Source: Ferrovum myxofaciens (GTDB taxonomy: Bacteria; Pseudomonadota; Gammaproteobacteria; Burkholderiales; Ferrovaceae). From it: 55,168 nt of DNA. Numbering within the stretch: position 1 is the stretch's first letter; the number at the start of each line of letters is the position of its first letter. This document shows positions 19,155-28,058 of the stretch, piece after piece. The position numbers and the translations under genes were made by a program. The stretch covers positions 1 through 55,168 of the forward strand of contig NZ_JPOQ01000010.1 in the NCBI RefSeq assembly GCF_000735045.1, in the 5' to 3' direction. Under the pieces are notes generated by a model. The model searched no databases and was not told the DNA's origin. It saw only the letters and a program-made list of their open reading frames with translations.

Positions 19155-20309
19155 TTATACGGCGACTGAACAGGAAGCCGTTGTGGTCAACGCATTTTTG
19201 AGGCGCAGCGCGCGCTCCAGTGCTTCATTGGCACTGGGACCCAACACCGTGATGTGTCCCATCTTTCGTCCTGGGCGGGGTTTTTCCTTGCCGTAGAGAT
19301 GTAATTTGGCTTCTGGTTCCTGAAAAACCAAGGTCCAGGGGGGCGTTCCTTCCTGCCATAAATCTCCCAGCAGGTTGATCATGGCTGCAGGTCTCAACTG
19401 TTCGGTGCTACCCAGGGGGAGATCACAGAGTACCCGGACCTGTTGCTCAAATTGACTGGTGATACAGGCATCGAGGGTGTAATGTCCGCTGTTGTGAGGG
19501 CGCGGCGCTATTTCATTGACCAGGATTTGGTCAATCCCCGTCACAAAAAATTCTACTGCCATGACTCCCACATACTCCAGTCGTTCCGCAATTTCACTGG
19601 CCATTTTTCGTGCTCGGGCGGCCAGTTCGTCGCGAATACGGGCAGGCGCAATGGTGATATCCAGAATTCCTTGATGATGACGATTTTCAGCCACTGGCCA
19701 GTGGCTGATTTCACCGGCGGAAGTTCGGGCCAGAATGACCGATATTTCCAAACGAAGCGGGACGATTTCTTCCAGAATACAAGGCAGGAGATCGGAATTA
19801 TGGCTCAGGATCTCCTGAACTTCTTCTGCCGATTCCACACGAACCTGGCCTTTCCCGTCGTACCCAAACCGTGCGGTTTTGATCAAGGCGGGAAATTTGA
19901 TCTGGGCCAGTGCGTTAACACAGGATTCCCGGTTGGGGATAAGCGCAAAAGTACCTACGGGGAAGCCTTCGTTGCGCAGGAAGGACTTTTCCAGGATGCG
20001 ATCCTGAGCTATCGATACGGCGCGTGCTCCCGGGCGGACAATCACCTGACTGGCCAGAGCGGACAGGGTCTCGGCGGGTACATTTTCAAATTCGGTGGTG
20101 ACGGCTCGACAGGAATCTGCCAGCAGTTTCAGAGCCGTGGCATCATCGAAGGCCGCGCACAGATGACGGGTGGCAAAATGCGCTGCCGGAGCGTCCGGGT
20201 CGGGGTCCAATACCCAAACATCAAATCCCATGGTGCGGGCAGCCGAGGTGAACATTCTCCCCAATTGCCCCCCACCCAGCAAACCCAAGGTCCGATTGCG
20301 TCGACTCAT
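19155..20309 (-). CDS. purK: N5-carboxyaminoimidazole ribonucleotide synthase PurK
   Basis: PurK is an ATP-grasp enzyme that makes N5-CAIR from AIR, bicarbonate and ATP in purine synthesis. The 384 residues begin with the nucleotide-binding LGLLGGGQLGRMF and contain the ATP-grasp parts (FPALIKTARFGYDGKGQ, VEFFVTGIDQILVNEIAPRPHNSGHYT). Length fits (E. coli 355). Its start overlaps the end of purE by 4 bp, so the two are translationally coupled. Confidence 0.97.
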   Translation of the reverse strand: MSRRNRTLGLLGGGQLGRMFTSAARTMGFDVWVLDPDPDAPAAHFATRHLCAAFDDATALKLLADSCRAVTTEFENVPAETLSALASQVIVRPGARAVSIAQDRILEKSFLRNEGFPVGTFALIPNRESCVNALAQIKFPALIKTARFGYDGKGQVRVESAEEVQEILSHNSDLLPCILEEIVPLRLEISVILARTSAGEISHWPVAENRHHQGILDITIAPARIRDELAARARKMASEIAERLEYVGVMAVEFFVTGIDQILVNEIAPRPHNSGHYTLDACITSQFEQQVRVLCDLPLGSTEQLRPAAMINLLGDLWQEGTPPWTLVFQEPEAKLHLYGKEKPRPGRKMGHITVLGPSANEALERALRLKNALTTTASCSVAV

Positions 20310-20806
20310 GGGGCGGGCGGCAGATGCATGGCGGTGACCTGTGCAACCAACTCGGCGCGATAGGCGTTCAAACGCCCGGTCAGGTGCGGGTGCTGTGCAG
20401 CCAACAAACTGACCGCAAAAAGAGCGGCATTGGCGGCACCAGCAGCACCTACCGCAAAGGTGGCCACCGGAATTCCCTTGGGCATCTGTACGATGGACAG
20501 AAGAGAGTCTTGCCCTTGAAAATAGGGGGTAGGTACGGGAACGCCCAAGACGGGCAAGGTGGTCTTGGAGGCCAGCATGCCTGGCAAATGGGCGGCTCCG
20601 CCCGCCCCTGCAATCAGACAGTTCAGGCCGCGGTCACGGGCTTCTTCCGCGTAGCGAAACATACGGTCGGGCGTGCGATGGGCTGAAATCACCTGTGCCT
20701 CGAAGGGTACTTCGAAACGAGTCAGCATCTGGGCGGCCTCTTCCATCACCGTCCAGTCTGACTGGCTTCCCATGACCAGTCCTACCCAAGGCGTTGCCGA
20801 CATCAA
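20306..20806 (-). CDS. purE: N5-carboxyaminoimidazole ribonucleotide mutase PurE
   Basis: PurE moves the carboxyl of N5-CAIR to give CAIR, the step after PurK. The 166-residue protein has the family landmarks VGLVMGSQSDWTVM, VISAHRTPDRMF (active-site His in SAHRTP) and IAGAGGAAHLPGMLAS. It ends with a 4-bp overlap into purK and begins 2 bp after the arnA dehydrogenase gene, so purEK seem to be read from the upstream arn transcript or its internal promoter. Confidence 0.97.
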   Translation of the reverse strand: MMSATPWVGLVMGSQSDWTVMEEAAQMLTRFEVPFEAQVISAHRTPDRMFRYAEEARDRGLNCLIAGAGGAAHLPGMLASKTTLPVLGVPVPTPYFQGQDSLLSIVQMPKGIPVATFAVGAAGAANAALFAVSLLAAQHPHLTGRLNAYRAELVAQVTAMHLPPAP

Positions 20807-20808
20807 CG

Positions 20809-21852
20809 TCAGTCCACCAATCCGCGTGCTTCTGCCACTTGGCCGCGGTAAGCATCATAGATGCGGCGCAGTGCGTCCATCATGCCGACTTCAGGCGCCC
20901 AGTTCAATTCTTCACAGGTATTGGTGATCTTGGGGACGCGATTCTGGACATCCTGATACCCCTTGCCGTAATAGGTGTCGGCGGTGGTTTCCACCAGTTT
21001 GACCTGTTGTGCGGTGGTGCGGTATTCGGGGTATTCCATCGCCAAATCCAGCATCATTTGTGCCAGTTCCCTGACCGAGTAGTTGTTGCTCGGATTGCCC
21101 ACGTTGTAGATTTTTCCCGTCGCCACACCTTGAGGGTTTTCGATAATTTTCATGAGCGCAGAGACGCCATCGTCGATATAGGTGAAGGCCCGTTTCTGGG
21201 TACCTCCATCCACCAACTGGATATTCTCTCCTCGTACGATATGTCCAAAGAACTGGGTGATGACCCGTGAACTGCCTTCCTTGGGCGTGTGGATGCTGTC
21301 CAGTCCTGAACCGATCCAGTTGAAGGGACGGAACAGAGTGAAGTCCAGTCCTTCCTGCATGCCGTAGCCCCAGATCACCCGGTCCATCAACTGTTTGCTG
21401 CAGGAATAGATCCAGCGCTGTTTTTCAATGGGGCCCAGGATCAATTCGGATTGGTCGGGGTCGAATTCGCTATCCCGACACATGCCATAGACTTCCGAGG
21501 TCGAAGGGAAAAGGATTCGTTTGCCATACTTGACACAACTGCGCACGATGGGCAGGTTGGCTTCGAAATCCAGTTCAAAAACCCGCAAAGGTTGCTGAAC
21601 ATAGGTAGCGGGGGTGGCAATGGCCACCAGAGGGAGTACTACATCACACTTCTTAATATGGTACTCGATCCACTCCTTGTTAATGGTGATATCCCCTTCG
21701 AAGAAGTGAAAGCGTGGGTGGTCCAACAGATCCTTGACGCGTTCGCTCTGCATATCCATTCCGTACACCGACCAGTCGGTGGTGGACAGGATGCGCTGGC
21801 TGAGGTGGTGACCGATGAAGCCATTGACGCCAAGGATGAGGATTTTTTTCAT
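20809..21852 (-). CDS. arnA: UDP-glucuronate decarboxylase, ArnA C-terminal-domain type
   Basis: In E. coli the C-terminal half of ArnA oxidatively decarboxylates UDP-glucuronate to UDP-4-keto-pentose for aminoarabinose. This 347-residue protein is that half alone: Rossmann motif GVNGFIGHHL, catalytic YSCSK, FPSTSEVYGM, RPFNWIGSGLDS, and the family's closing region. The formyltransferase half is a separate gene 111 bp upstream. A -10 TATAAT in that gap suggests its own promoter. The start at 21852 (MKKILILGVNG) fits the Rossmann fold. purE follows at once. Confidence 0.92.
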   Translation of the reverse strand: MKKILILGVNGFIGHHLSQRILSTTDWSVYGMDMQSERVKDLLDHPRFHFFEGDITINKEWIEYHIKKCDVVLPLVAIATPATYVQQPLRVFELDFEANLPIVRSCVKYGKRILFPSTSEVYGMCRDSEFDPDQSELILGPIEKQRWIYSCSKQLMDRVIWGYGMQEGLDFTLFRPFNWIGSGLDSIHTPKEGSSRVITQFFGHIVRGENIQLVDGGTQKRAFTYIDDGVSALMKIIENPQGVATGKIYNVGNPSNNYSVRELAQMMLDLAMEYPEYRTTAQQVKLVETTADTYYGKGYQDVQNRVPKITNTCEELNWAPEVGMMDALRRIYDAYRGQVAEARGLVD

Positions 21853-21917
21853 GGGGGTTCCGTTGTTCAAATATAAAAATTAGGCATCTAAATTTTGACT
21901 GTTTTCAGAATCCCGCC

Positions 21918-21946
21918 ATTATACGGTAAGGCTTCATTCCAATAAA
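21918..21946 (-). promoter_or_regulatory. Candidate sigma-70 promoter for the arnA decarboxylase gene and purEK
   Basis: On the minus strand a perfect -10 TATAAT (21923-21918) is preceded at 17 bp by TTTATT (21946-21941), a weak -35. The start would be about 60 bp before the ATG. It would separate the decarboxylase and purEK from the upstream arn genes. Confidence 0.5.
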
Positions 21947-21962
21947 CGGGGAAAGGCGTATT

Positions 21963-22892
21963 TTAAGGGCTTTTTGTTGCGGGCCAAGGATCCGGTACGC
22001 AGCCTTGGGGAAACGTGGCCTTGAATTGCGCTGTGTTCAGACCTTGCCCCCGCCATTCTGCTTGTAACAGGTAGAGGGGTTGCCCATCCCCGCCCTGAGT
22101 CCTTGCCAGGGCATCCGGGTGGGGATGAAGACTGGTCTTAAGAACGCGCAGGGGTTGCCCGTTTACCAGGGTAAAGGCTCCGGGATAGGGAGGGGCCACG
22201 CCTCGCACCAGATTATGAATGGCCTGGGCAGGTTGGCTCCAGTCGATTCTTCCATCTTCGGGGCGGCGTCCACCACAGTAATTTCCCTGGGACAAATCCT
22301 GCCGATGATGCACGGCTTTTCCTGCCAGCAGAGCGGGAAGCACTCGAGAAAGAGCCCGTTCGCCCGCCTCGATGACGCGCAGGAAAACATCATGAGCCGT
22401 GTCGTCCGGACCGATGGGCACTTTTTCCTGGGCGATGATATCGCCTTGGTCTGGTTTGAGAGTCATGACATGCAGGGTGGCACCAGTTTCCATTTCGCCA
22501 CAAATGACCGCCCAATTCACCGGAACCCGTCCCCGGTACCGGGGCAGAAGCGAACCATGCAGGTTATAGGCGCCGCGTTTGGGCAGAGCGAGCAAGTCGG
22601 CACCCAGCATCTGTCGATAATAGAAAGAGAAAAAGAAATCCGCATGAAGGGCGGCAATTCGCTCCACCAGAGCGGGATCATTGGGGTTTGGGGGGGTAAG
22701 GGCAGAAATGCCCTGGTGAGATGCCCATTCGGCCACACTATCAAACCAGCGATTTTCAGTTGGGTCATCCGGGTGGGTCACGATCAAAGCAATATCCAGG
22801 CCGGAACGATGGAGCACCTGGAGGCAACGTACTCCCACTGAATGGTAGGCAAACACCACAACACGTACCGGATTTTTGACTTTATCAGGCAT
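21963..22892 (-). CDS. arnA: UDP-4-amino-4-deoxy-L-arabinose formyltransferase (ArnA N-terminal-domain type)
   Basis: The 309 residues match the formyltransferase half of ArnA, which formylates UDP-L-Ara4N with N10-formyltetrahydrofolate. Visible are VVFAYHSVGVRCLQ at the N terminus, the catalytic AYNLHGSLLPRYRGRVPVNW (Asn/His of the Asn-His-Asp triad), TGATLHVMTLKPDQGDI with the Asp, and the C-terminal Fmt domain (QPLRVLKTSLH). The start ATG overlaps the arnC stop by 8 bp. The decarboxylase half is a separate downstream gene rather than a fusion. Confidence 0.93.
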   Translation of the reverse strand: MPDKVKNPVRVVVFAYHSVGVRCLQVLHRSGLDIALIVTHPDDPTENRWFDSVAEWASHQGISALTPPNPNDPALVERIAALHADFFFSFYYRQMLGADLLALPKRGAYNLHGSLLPRYRGRVPVNWAVICGEMETGATLHVMTLKPDQGDIIAQEKVPIGPDDTAHDVFLRVIEAGERALSRVLPALLAGKAVHHRQDLSQGNYCGGRRPEDGRIDWSQPAQAIHNLVRGVAPPYPGAFTLVNGQPLRVLKTSLHPHPDALARTQGGDGQPLYLLQAEWRGQGLNTAQFKATFPQGCVPDPWPATKSP

Positions 22893-23850
22893 CGCCAGAT
22901 TCCTCCGGTGGCAAGGGGGCTTCCAGGATGCCCTGGATGAGGAAACGCGGACGATCGCGAACTTGCTGGTAGATGCGTCCGATGTATTCTCCCAACAGAC
23001 CAATACCGAACAGCAGAATACCGATCAGGAAGAAGGTAAGGGCAAAAAGGGTGAAAACTCCTTCGGCTTCAGGACCGACGATGAGGCGGCGCAGAACCAG
23101 AAAAATGACAAACAAGGCGGATAACAGCGACAGACCCATGCCAAGCAAGGAAAAGAACTGGAGGGGCAGGATGGAAAACCCGGTGATTAGATCAAAATTA
23201 AGACGGATCAAACTATATAAGGAGTACTTGGATTCCCCCGCTGAACGTTCTTCATGCCCCACCACGATTTCCGTAGGGTTGGAGGAGAAACTGTAGGCCA
23301 GGGCAGGAATATAGGTGTTCACTTCACGACAGGAAACGATGGCCTGGATGATCCGCTGGTCGTAGGCCCGTAACATACAGCCCTGATCGGTCATGTGGAT
23401 ATGAGTGACCTTTTCACGCAGGCGATTCATCAGGCGCGAAGCCCAATGGCGCCAGGCACTGTCTTCCCGGGTGCGGCGGATGGTCCCGACATAATCATGG
23501 CCTTGATTCATGGCGGCAAGAAGATTGACGATTTCTTCTGGAGGATTTTGCAAGTCGGCATCCAGAGTGATCACCCGCTTGCCCCGACAATGTTCAAACC
23601 CTGCCATGATGGCCATGTGTTGCCCATAGTTACCGTTGAAGAGGATGACGCGGGTCACCTCGGGGCGCAATTGGAATTGCTCGCGCAACAGGGCAGCGGA
23701 GCGGTCGCGACTGCCATCATTGATGAAGAGTATTTCGTAAGGGATTTGCAGGGCATCGAGGGCTGGATAGAGACGGTCGAAGAGCAGGTGCAATCCGGTT
23801 TCTTCGTTATAGACCGGAATGACGACGGAAAGGGCAGGTTTTTGATTCAT
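22885..23850 (-). CDS. arnC: Undecaprenyl-phosphate 4-deoxy-4-formamido-L-arabinose transferase ArnC
   Basis: ArnC moves the formylated sugar from UDP to undecaprenyl phosphate on the inner face of the cytoplasmic membrane. The 321-residue protein is a GT2 glycosyltransferase: VVIPVYNEETGL, INDGSRDRS and DADLQNPPEEI (metal-binding DAD), plus two C-terminal membrane helices (about 233-258 and 268-292). It sits between arnB and the formyltransferase gene with short overlaps on both sides. It could act as a generic polyprenyl-phosphate glycosyltransferase, but the context favours ArnC. Confidence 0.93.
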   Translation of the reverse strand: MNQKPALSVVIPVYNEETGLHLLFDRLYPALDALQIPYEILFINDGSRDRSAALLREQFQLRPEVTRVILFNGNYGQHMAIMAGFEHCRGKRVITLDADLQNPPEEIVNLLAAMNQGHDYVGTIRRTREDSAWRHWASRLMNRLREKVTHIHMTDQGCMLRAYDQRIIQAIVSCREVNTYIPALAYSFSSNPTEIVVGHEERSAGESKYSLYSLIRLNFDLITGFSILPLQFFSLLGMGLSLLSALFVIFLVLRRLIVGPEAEGVFTLFALTFFLIGILLFGIGLLGEYIGRIYQQVRDRPRFLIQGILEAPLPPEESGDA

Positions 23851-24986
23851 CGGGCAGCCTGTTTCAGGATTTTTTCCAGGGTTGCGCAGACCCGGTCTAC
23901 CTCCTCCAAGGTAAGGGTGGGATAGAGGGGGAGGGTCAGGGTTGTGCGTGCGATGCGCTCGGCATGGGGGAAATCTCCCGCCTGGTATCCCAGAGCTGAA
24001 TAGCGGGTGGTCAGATGCAAGGCTTCATAGGAGATTCCGCTACCGATGCCTTCCTGATGCAAAGCGTCCATGATTTCCTTGCGGCTCCAGCGCAACTGCT
24101 CGAGGGGCAGGAGGGGGGCAAAGAAATTCCAACTGTGTCCCTCGTCTCCTCGAAAAGGCAGTTCACAGGGTGGATCGGTGTGCAGACGTTCAAAATAGCG
24201 GGCGACCAAGACATGACGGCGGGCGATGAATTCCTCGAGACGGGCCAGTTGCATCAACCCGAGGCGCGCATTGACATCGGGCAAGTTGGATTTGCTGCCG
24301 GTGACCACGACGTCGCGGGTCCCGTCGGGCAGGCGGACAATGCCGTGGAAGCGCAGACGCTCGGCGGTGCGCGCCTCTTCTTCGCTGGCAAAAATCAGTG
24401 CCCCTCCCTCGATGGTGGTGAGGGTTTTGTTGGGATGAAAACTGAAACTCACCATGTCCCCAAAACTGCCGATGAGTTTTCCTTTCCAGCGACTGCCAAT
24501 GGCCAGGGCGGCATCTTCGATAACCCGTAGTCCATGTTCTTGGGCCAAGGCATAGAGGGGTTCCGGAGCCACCGGCCAACCGGCAAAATGGGTTGGCATA
24601 AGGGCACGGGTGCGGGGCGTAATGGCGGCTTCGGCAGCATTCAGATCCAGATTGCGGGTGATGGGGTCTACATCCACAAAGACGGGGGTGGCACCCGTGC
24701 GAGCTACTGCATTGGCACAGGCAAAAAAGGTCTGGGCAGGGATGATGACTTCATCGCCGGGGCCGATGCCCGCCGTTAGGACCGCTACCTCAAGGGCCGC
24801 CGTGGCCGAAGAAAAGACCCGGACCGGGCGTCCTCCGTGATACTCGGACAGGGCTTTTTCGAAAGCCAAAACCTGAGGCCCTGAAGTGATCCACAGGGAA
24901 CGCAGGGTATCCCCGACGGCTTCCACCATGAATTCATCGATTGTGGGGCGGGCAAAGGGCAGATAGGGCAGGTTACGAGCGGACAA
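23847..24986 (-). CDS. arnB: UDP-4-amino-4-deoxy-L-arabinose aminotransferase ArnB
   Basis: ArnB transfers an amino group from glutamate to UDP-4-keto-pentose. The 379-residue DegT/DnrJ-family enzyme has all expected parts: LPFARPTIDE at the N terminus, SSATAALEVAV, Asp158 in IEDAALAIGS that holds the PLP ring, and the Schiff-base Lys187 in FSFHPNKTLTTIEGG. It makes a useful contrast to the DegT-like protein at 41180, which lacks that lysine. Its end overlaps arnC by 4 bp and its start overlaps arnE by 14 bp. Confidence 0.95.
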   Translation of the reverse strand: MSARNLPYLPFARPTIDEFMVEAVGDTLRSLWITSGPQVLAFEKALSEYHGGRPVRVFSSATAALEVAVLTAGIGPGDEVIIPAQTFFACANAVARTGATPVFVDVDPITRNLDLNAAEAAITPRTRALMPTHFAGWPVAPEPLYALAQEHGLRVIEDAALAIGSRWKGKLIGSFGDMVSFSFHPNKTLTTIEGGALIFASEEEARTAERLRFHGIVRLPDGTRDVVVTGSKSNLPDVNARLGLMQLARLEEFIARRHVLVARYFERLHTDPPCELPFRGDEGHSWNFFAPLLPLEQLRWSRKEIMDALHQEGIGSGISYEALHLTTRYSALGYQAGDFPHAERIARTTLTLPLYPTLTLEEVDRVCATLEKILKQAAR

Positions 24987-25344
24987 TCAAATATACTCCT
25001 ACGAGAATGACGGCAATGCCTGAAATCCGGCTACCTGTCAGAGTTTCTCCCAACAACGCCCACGCCGCCAGAGCATTGACCACGTAGCCAATGGACAACA
25101 GGGGGTAGGCCTGGGAAACAGGGACGCGTGAAAGTGCCAGAATCCATACCACCACACTGACGGCATAGCAGAACAGTCCCGCCAGAATGGGCCATTGAGT
25201 ACAAATTTTGAGCGCAATGGGCCAGAGGTTCTCCCAGGTGAATGCAAACTGCCCCAACTGGTTGGTTCCTGCCTTAAGCAGCAACTGGGCCACGGCATTG
25301 AGTAGCACACCGGAAAGGATGAGAGAAAAACTGACTAGGCTCAT
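24973..25344 (-). CDS. arnE: ArnE-like small membrane transporter subunit
   Basis: The 123 residues form four hydrophobic helices (about 3-22, 43-62, 70-90, 100-121) in the EamA/SMR fold, with the recurring SQAYPLLSIGYVVNALAAW motif. In E. coli ArnE and ArnF together flip undecaprenyl-phosphate-L-Ara4N across the inner membrane. Only one such gene is present here, so it may act as a homodimer. The ATG lies in a 4-bp ATGA overlap with the arnT stop. Confidence 0.85.
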   Translation of the reverse strand: MSLVSFSLILSGVLLNAVAQLLLKAGTNQLGQFAFTWENLWPIALKICTQWPILAGLFCYAVSVVVWILALSRVPVSQAYPLLSIGYVVNALAAWALLGETLTGSRISGIAVILVGVYLIVRS

Positions 25345-26993
25345 GTTCGAGCCACTATAACACGGTGCGCATCCCGAAACAGAAGGTGCATGGGGAAACC
25401 TTGGTTTTTCATGACGTCGTACAAAGGTGGAGGAAGAATGGCCAAGGCCCCCAGATCCGAGGCCCAAAGCGGTTTGAACTTTTCCAGGGTAGGAATGAAG
25501 TGTTGGGGTTCCAGACTTAGACCAAAGGCCATTTCATCTTGATAAGCCACAGGAATGACGGTGCGTTGCAGATAAAAATCCAGCGTCTGGTCGTAGGTGT
25601 TCACACTGTATAGATGGCTGGCCGCTGCGAATCGAGGGCCCAGACGGTGGGCGAGGGTGACCCCGGATTGAAAATCTGCCAGGGTGTTACTCCCGCTGAG
25701 CAGCAGTTGGGTGACGAGCAGCGTACCGATGGCGACAGTTTTCAAACTGCGGTCAGGCAGGGCACGCTGGCGGTGGGCCAGGTAGCCCAGAACCAGAGAT
25801 AGTGCGGCAGCAGTGGCAATCCAGTAAGAAAAATTCTGGTAACCCGGAATCATGTCCGGGTCCATTCCCAACGACCAGCCCAAACTTTCAGGGAGGGTGG
25901 GGAACCTAAAAAGTAACGCAGTAACTCCGAAAAAAGCGCCGCCCAGGGTCAGCAGAAGAGGGGGGCTAAGCGGGAAGGGGCCCGGGCGCAAACTGAGTTG
26001 GCGGGCGCTGAGCAGTACCAATGCCGGGAAGGCCGGGAGAATATAGTCGGGTAACTTGGAGCCGGACAAACTGAAGAAGACGACGACGAAGAGGGCATAA
26101 ATGGCGAGAAATCGGGCGGGTGAGAAATGGCGACCATGGCTGCGAAGCAAGGTGTTTCCTGTGGCGCGCAGAGCCACCAGAGTCCAGGGGAAGAGACCTG
26201 CCAGCAAGATGGGGATAAAATACCAGACAGGTTCCACCCGTTGATGGAGAGTGGTGGTATACCGGTCAAACTGTTCGTGTATGAAAAAAAACCACAGAAA
26301 CTCGGGGTGAACGCGACTGGCCAGCCAGAACCAGGGTAAGGTGAGCAATAAAAACAAGGGCAGGCCGGGAAATGGGTGAAGTCTTTTCCAGGGGCTCAGA
26401 TCACGGGTGAATAGGGTGTAGAGCACTAAAGTACCGCCGGGGAGCGCCAAGGCCATGAGACCCTTGCTCATGAATCCGGCGGCGGCGGCACCCCAGGCCA
26501 GGGTCATCCAGAAGCGCGGAGAGGATTCCTGTTGGGCCAGCAGAAAACACCCCACCGCCAGAAACATCCAGACTGTAACCCCCATGTCGAGGGTGTTGAT
26601 ATGTCCCAGCGCGGTGTAATAGAAGGTTCCTGCCAGGAGTAGGGGCGCACGCCATCCGGCTTCCGTTCCGAAGAGGCGCCGAGCAAAAAAAGCGCTGGCC
26701 AGGATTCCCAAAAAGCCGAGCAAACCGGTCCAAAGACGAGCAGCCAGTGGGGTAGGCCCCAGCAGGTCGATGCTGAATGCCGTAGCCCAGTATTGCAGGG
26801 GTGGTTTTTCATAGTAGGGAATGCCATTCAGGTGGGGGGTTACCCAATCTCCCGAAACGGCCATTTCCCTGCCGATTTCGGCATAGCGCCCTTCATCGGG
26901 CCGAGTGAGGGCGCGCGTCCCCAGTCCCAAGCTCCAGATCATCGCCAGCAGGATGACCCAGATGCCGCAGGTTTTGATCGGTTTGACGTTCAA
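25341..26993 (-). CDS. arnT: Undecaprenyl-phosphate-L-Ara4N:lipid A transferase ArnT
   Basis: ArnT attaches L-aminoarabinose to lipid A phosphates on the periplasmic side, lowering surface charge and giving polymyxin resistance. The 550-residue protein is a GT-C/PMT family membrane enzyme with about 12 hydrophobic helices, and shows the first periplasmic-loop motif LTRPDEGRYAEIGREM with the catalytic Asp/Glu, and YYEKPPLQYWA. A periplasmic C-terminal domain follows. It is the first arn gene, 9 bp after trxB. Some relatives add other sugars, but the neighbouring arn genes support this name. Confidence 0.93.
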   Translation of the reverse strand: MNVKPIKTCGIWVILLAMIWSLGLGTRALTRPDEGRYAEIGREMAVSGDWVTPHLNGIPYYEKPPLQYWATAFSIDLLGPTPLAARLWTGLLGFLGILASAFFARRLFGTEAGWRAPLLLAGTFYYTALGHINTLDMGVTVWMFLAVGCFLLAQQESSPRFWMTLAWGAAAAGFMSKGLMALALPGGTLVLYTLFTRDLSPWKRLHPFPGLPLFLLLTLPWFWLASRVHPEFLWFFFIHEQFDRYTTTLHQRVEPVWYFIPILLAGLFPWTLVALRATGNTLLRSHGRHFSPARFLAIYALFVVVFFSLSGSKLPDYILPAFPALVLLSARQLSLRPGPFPLSPPLLLTLGGAFFGVTALLFRFPTLPESLGWSLGMDPDMIPGYQNFSYWIATAAALSLVLGYLAHRQRALPDRSLKTVAIGTLLVTQLLLSGSNTLADFQSGVTLAHRLGPRFAAASHLYSVNTYDQTLDFYLQRTVIPVAYQDEMAFGLSLEPQHFIPTLEKFKPLWASDLGALAILPPPLYDVMKNQGFPMHLLFRDAHRVIVART

Positions 26994-27002
26994 GGGTGTG
27001 GC

Positions 27003-27980
<978 letters not shown>

Positions 27981-28046
27981 TTAAATCAGCCCATGATTGT
28001 ACCATCCTCCCTTCGATGACTCTTATCGTTTCGAAGTCAGAAAGGC

Positions 28047-28052
28047 TATAAT
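28047..28052 (+). promoter_or_regulatory. -10 element TATAAT just upstream of ftsK
   Basis: A perfect TATAAT ends 6 bp before the ftsK ATG at 28059. If used, the transcript would start about at the ATG itself. The -35 region at 17 bp spacing (TATCGT) is poor. An AAAGG 13 bp before the ATG may instead act as a distant ribosome binding site on a longer transcript. Confidence 0.35.
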
Positions 28053-28058
28053 CAGCCC

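Noticed and set aside
19443-20363. 306-codon plus-strand frame opposite purK and purE
   Set aside because: purK and purE are certain on the other strand, and the composition of this frame is that of an antisense shadow.
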